A stretch of 64,000 nucleotides of DNA from Xanthostigma xanthostigma. Its lineage: Eukaryota; Arthropoda; Insecta; Raphidioptera; Raphidiidae. Position 1 is the first letter of the stretch. Every line of letters begins with the position of its first letter. The notes under the pieces were generated by a model. That model did no database searches. It saw only the letters and a program-made list of their open reading frames with translations, and was not told where the DNA came from. Of the stretch, positions 60,331-64,000 are shown piece after piece. A program made the translations under genes and the position numbers. The stretch covers positions 29,308,501-29,372,500 of the forward strand of contig OY754470.1 of NCBI GenBank assembly GCA_963575645.1, read 5' to 3'.

Positions 60331-60715
60331 TACTTCCCGTAGTTCTAGAAAGCTGAAATTTGGAATGCAAACCGGGTCTCACGTACAAGTAAAGGGAAAA
60401 TAAAAAATCTGTTATTTTTCCCTATTAACCCTCCAAAGTGGGGAGGTACAGATTTTTTTAGAGATCCGTTGTCCTAGTAATCTAAAATTTGGTATTCAGT
60501 CTGGGTTTTCCGTACAAATAATGAATAATTTTTTTATTATAATCCCTTTACCTCTCAAAGTGAGAAGGTACAGATTTCTATAAATCCGTAGCCCTAGAAA
60601 ACTGAAATTTGGTATGCAGGCTGGGTTTCAAATACACGTGACGAGAATTAAAGAAAATATATTTTCCTCCTGCATCACTTCTAAGAGGAGGTGTAGATTT
60701 CTATGGGTATAAAAA
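60331..60715. repeat. Degenerate tandem repeat, three copies of about 125 bp
   Basis: The line CTAGAAAGCTGAAATTTGG, with variation, followed by ATGCA and GGGT, occurs at about 60344, 60474 and 60594 (spacing 130 and 120). Each copy also contains a GGTACAGATTT or GGTGTAGATTT block. Copies are clearly diverged. Confidence 0.75.
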
Positions 60716-60810
60716 GATATATGTTGTGGCACACATGGCCGAAGTAAAACTTGTAGTTATGTTGTTATAATATTATCCTACCAAAACAATAGAACTTCCA
60801 TCAATAATAA

Positions 60811-61704
60811 AAGGTGTCCCAACAAGAGCGCCGGATTTAAATTTGCCGCCATTTTATTAATACGAGTTGTACGGTGATTTTTTTGACAGTTGTCACGTAC
60901 AGACCGCGCGATTTAAGAATGTGGAGAAGTATTCAAACGAACAATGTTTAATTATTGTAAAAACATTACAAAAATGCTGAAAGTTTTGCGAAAACAGTTC
61001 GCCATTTACGTCGAGTTTTCGGTCGCAATTATGAACCAATTGAACCGACAGTGAGGTGTTTAATTACAAAATTTGACACCAAATTTACGCTGATGGATCA
61101 GAAGACCATTGTTCGTCGTCATCCTTGTCAGTGACTCGGAAATATAGCCACAGTAAGGGAATATGAAATTCTTTGAAAATGCGGCTGGAAATGCGCGAAC
61201 TTGATTGTGTGCGGTATCGAGAAACGTTAACGGAGTTTTTGTGGCCCGAATTGAATGTAATTGATGCATGGGACATGTTTTTTCAACAAGACCTGCTACA
61301 CAGCACGTAAAACAATGGTGTTACTGCAGACCAAGTTTCCAGGCCGTGTCATTTCTCGATTTAGCGATCAACATTGGCCACCAAGATCGTGCGATCTAGC
61401 GCCGATGGATTTTTTCTTTGGGTCTATGTGAAAGAAAAGGTGTATGCAAATAAGCTTGAATCAGTTGAACATCCCAAAGAGGAAATACGGCGCGTTATTG
61501 GTGAAATATAACTACATTTATGCGAAAACTTTATTCAAAATTTCATCAAAAGAATAACCCTCTACCAGAGGTTTCGTGGTGGCCATTTGCCTGATGTTGT
61601 ATTTCACTTTTAATCAGAACTATTTTTCTTTATGTTGAAATGAAAATGTTTGCCTAATTCAAAAAATAAATGTGTTTTTTTTAAACTAAATGTTGGGACA
61701 CCTT
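60811..61704 (+). mobile_element. Mariner-like (DUF4817-type) element, deleted and mutated
   Basis: Inverted ends AAGGTGTCCCAAC (60811) and GTTGGGACACCTT (to 61704) bound about 895 bases. Inside, fragments in shifting frames match a mariner-like transposase: LRRVFGRNY... near 61007, MFFQQD near 61275, TKFPGRVISRFSDQHWPPRS and CDLAPMDFFFG near 61331-61420, then YQRFRGGHLPDVVFHF near 61570. The DNA-binding start and the middle of the catalytic domain are shortened, and frameshifts and stops break the rest. The ends are intact, so it is a relic that might still be recognised by a partner enzyme. Confidence 0.85.
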
Positions 61705-61886
61705 TATTTCACGTAAAAAATGTAGCCAAGTATCCTAATAAAAGTTAAATTTGAAAAAGGCATGACCCTTTTTCAAATTTAAGCTTTTATAACTGTGTTT
61801 TTTTTTTTAAACTAAATGTTGGGACACCTTTATTTCACGTAAAAATGTAGTCAAGTATCCTAATAAAAGCTTAAATTTGAAAAAGG
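61671..61886 (+). repeat. Duplicated mariner 3' end with flank
   Basis: 61671-61760 and 61794-61886 are near-identical: a T run, AAACTAAATGTTGGGACACC, TTTATTTCACGTAAAAA and TAGCCAAGTATCC (TAGTCAAG in copy 2), then TAATAAAAG and TTTGAAAAAGG. The short stretch between them is an inverted copy of the last 30 bases, giving a local palindrome. Confidence 0.88.
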
Positions 61887-61890
61887 TAGT

Positions 61891-62262
61891 CATGCACTCT
61901 ACAAAAAAGAATTGAGATCTAAAAGAGTGCCTAGTTTTCACTTGACAAGTTTTCATGTTTTATATTATGTTTTTATACACGTACTTCATATTTTACTTTA
62001 AAATAAATAAAACGCTTCGGCTTAGACTTGAATTATAAAAAATTGTTGATGAATTGTTTTCTCAAGATCTATTAATTAAATTGATTTTTTCCAAAATTTA
62101 TAACAACATTCATTTTTCCTGAGTAGCTAAGGAAAACTAATTTTGACAAAATTACAAAAGAGAGAGAGAGAGAGTTAATGTAACAATGCTTGCTACAATA
62201 TATTTATGATGTGAAAATTTTGTACCCTTTAAGATCTCAATTCTTTTTTGTACAGAGCATGG
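61891..62262. mobile_element. Inverted-repeat element
   Basis: CATGCACTCTACAAAAAAGA with ATTGAGATCT at the left is inverted as AGATCTCAATTCTTTTTTGT with ACAGAGCATG at the right. Outside it, AATGTAGCCAAGT (61719) and ACTTGGCTACATT (62306) are also inverted, so the full structure may reach 61715-62330 and include the duplicated mariner end. Confidence 0.7.
62160..62177. repeat. AG microsatellite
   Basis: About nine AG units. Confidence 0.9.
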
Positions 62263-62330
62263 ATCTTTTTTTCACATGTATCTTTTTAGTGGAATGTCGA
62301 CGGGTGACTTGGCTACATTTTTTTCATGAA

Positions 62331-62935
62331 ATATTTTTGATGGGATTATGTTGACGCATTCAAATTAAACTTTAATCGTAGATTACTACGTGACGTATAT
62401 TCCAATGTACGTTATTAAAAAAATAAATTTAATAATAATTTCTTGGAAAAATCACTGAACTTTAAGATCTATAAAAAAATGGTTTCGTAACAACTTATCA
62501 AAAAAATCTAAAAATCAGTGTTTTGAAATGTATTTTATGATTTCCGATACTTTCGTATACCTAGGATAATTTCTTACGATACGCAGAGCTTTGTTTTGAA
62601 CAATTTGGAGTTTTCTGAGATTTTATTTACATGTAGTTTCAGGCTGTAGTAGCATAAATAAGTGTGGGCCTTATGATACATTTGTTTAAAATCATTTTGT
62701 CAATACGGTTAACAGTTGATAAATGGTTGCATAAGATCTGTTAATCTTGTCGTTAATGTGCTTGGTGCATCAATAATCTTGCATTTTTGACCACGAACTT
62801 TTGAACTATGTCATATTGCATTAAACTCTCAGCAAATCTACAACACTTTTGATATTTTTTTTTTGAAGTTTATCAACACGCTATATTTTATTATATTTTG
62901 TAGCTCTGAATTGCTATTCACGTACAAGAAGTGAT
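62331..62935. other. No gene seen
   Basis: AT-rich sequence with no supported feature. Confidence 0.45.
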
Positions 62936-63720
62936 CATTTTAATGGCGCGTTTGGTTGGGAGTAAAACCGTGCAATTGGGGCGACACTTTCATGGGACGA
63001 CGTTGAGGAGACATTACGTTTTTCAGCTAGTAGTATACCGTTAGATGACAGCGCGTAACGCTTGCTGTGTTGGATCACGGTTTTTGTTGACGGGGACATT
63101 TGAGATATATTAATAAGGCCGCTGCACACGATGCTAGAAACGCTGCTAGAAATGCTGCTAGGAGTTCTGCCAGCCGGTAGGTTGGGTACGAAGCTGGAAA
63201 TGACGTCACTGCGGGCTGCCTTGCTAGCTCAGAAGATAGGTTTTAAAATTAGAACAGGAGCTAAATTCCCTGCAAGATTTGTTGCTAGGTGTAAGCAAGA
63301 ACCAATCAGAAAAGCAGTATCTTCACGTGGGCACTTGAACACCCACATGGCGTCATTCTGACAGACAACAGACACGTTTTGCTCTGTGTTTATATTCGAA
63401 CTGTCACTGCGCGCGCACCAGTTTTATCCACAAAACACGCTTGAAAAATAATCTCGTGTGAAGCGAGCACTTAACAGCAATCAAGAAAACCAGCGCTAGA
63501 AAACTAGTAGGCAAATCTAGCAAGGAATCTAGCAGCGTTTCTAGCCTCGTGTGCAGTGGCCTTTAGTTACTAAAATAATCACTTAAGTGGCGCTGCTAGT
63601 AACTTAGAGTTGTAGTGTCCATAGAGCTTTAGGAAGTGTCCGTAGAGCGTCCTTACACTTTGTAACTTAAAATTGCATTTGGCAAGCTTAAATTTATGTT
63701 TCACATCTGCCAGGCGTCTC
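62936..63720 (-). repeat. Dispersed repeat X, copy 2, split by a MITE
   Basis: 62936-63110 and 63563-63720, read on the minus strand, line up with the two halves of copy 1 at 38625-38985. Landmarks are GATGACAGCGCGTAACGC, TACGTTTTTCAGCTA, CTTTAGGAAGTGTCC and GTTTCACATCTGCCAGG. The break coincides with the MITE at 63116-63562. Confidence 0.8.
63116..63562. mobile_element. MITE nested in repeat X, 447 bp
   Basis: It starts AGGCCGCTGCACACGATGCT and ends with TCGTGTGCAGTGGCCT, with TAGAAACGCTGCTAG and CTAGCAGCGTTTCTAG continuing the inverted ends. GCTAG-rich subterminal repeats occur on both sides. Flanks resemble a 3-base TAA/TTA duplication, which would suit a PIF/Harbinger-type MITE, but they do not match perfectly. 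The 76-codon frame at 63131 lies inside and is not gene-like. Confidence 0.85.
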
Positions 63721-64000
63721 ACGATGGCCCCTAATATTTTTATTCTGAAACGACATTTAAAGACAATTTATTGTGTTTCTTTTTGTAACCTAAATATATG
63801 TGTAATTATCATTTTATATTTGTATAATATTGCCAATTACTAAAATTAAAATTTAATGAGTAAAAAACGATAAGCCGATAGGCGGATGGCAATGGTGGCT
63901 CTAGACATTGTCTGTTATAACATTTATCTATGGTTAAATGTTGCATCATAGGCCACTAGATCTATCATTTTCATTCACACATATTCTTGGCAGATTATTA
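63721..64000. other. No gene seen
   Basis: AT-rich right edge of the window; nothing recognised. Confidence 0.5.

Noticed and set aside
63131..63361. 76-codon frame with Leu-rich start
   Set aside because: It sits inside the MITE at 63116-63562 and is made of its subterminal GCTAG repeats.
1..64000. tRNA, rRNA or other structured RNA genes
   Set aside because: No tRNA-like B-box and cloverleaf or rRNA core was recognised by eye on either strand; a covariance search was not possible.

Overview
The window is AT-rich, repeat-dense nuclear DNA of an animal, almost certainly an insect. It holds one intron-split gene with GT-AG splice sites, CR1-like and RNase H-type LINEs, mariner/Tc1-like elements of the DUF4817-type transposase family common in insect genomes, hAT and pogo-like MITEs, and large satellite arrays. 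The order of insect cannot be settled from the sequence.

Layout. (1) 1-22568 is dominated by a satellite with a 163-bp monomer: about 61 monomers in + orientation (1-10030) and about 59 in inverted orientation (12944-22568). They face each other across a 2.9-kb core that itself contains three palindromes (10031-11568, 11821-12536, 12660-12895). Multi-monomer higher-order repeats are visible in both arms, and some monomer variants occur in both. (2) 22569-32360 is a mosaic of decayed mobile elements: a 147-bp tandem repeat, a mariner transposase fragment, a possible solo LTR, an 886-bp hAT-like element with an 8-bp target-site duplication (TSD), several long foldback elements, a 179-bp unit repeated three times and a LINE RNase H relic. 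(3) 32380-36712 is an almost complete CR1-like non-LTR retrotransposon. Its ORF1 (PHD finger) has one premature stop; its ORF2 (endonuclease plus reverse transcriptase) is open for 963 codons. (4) 36713-45000 holds more MITEs and fragments, including a hAT MITE with a perfect 8-bp TSD and a 5'-truncated LINE with a 14-bp TSD. (5) 45213-56584, minus strand, is the one convincing host gene: a nine-exon SLC18B1-like major facilitator transporter of 519 residues whose introns carry further repeats. (6) 56585-64000 is its upstream region, again made of MITEs, a deleted mariner with terminal inverted repeats, and a MITE nested inside an older repeat.

The only gene set that works together is the LINE's ORF1/ORF2 pair; the transporter is an independent host gene. 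The most unusual structure is the inverted satellite with its palindromic core. It may be a giant foldback element, a rearranged heterochromatic block, or partly an assembly product. Exon joins were made by eye from splice signals, reading phase and family knowledge; no search was run.
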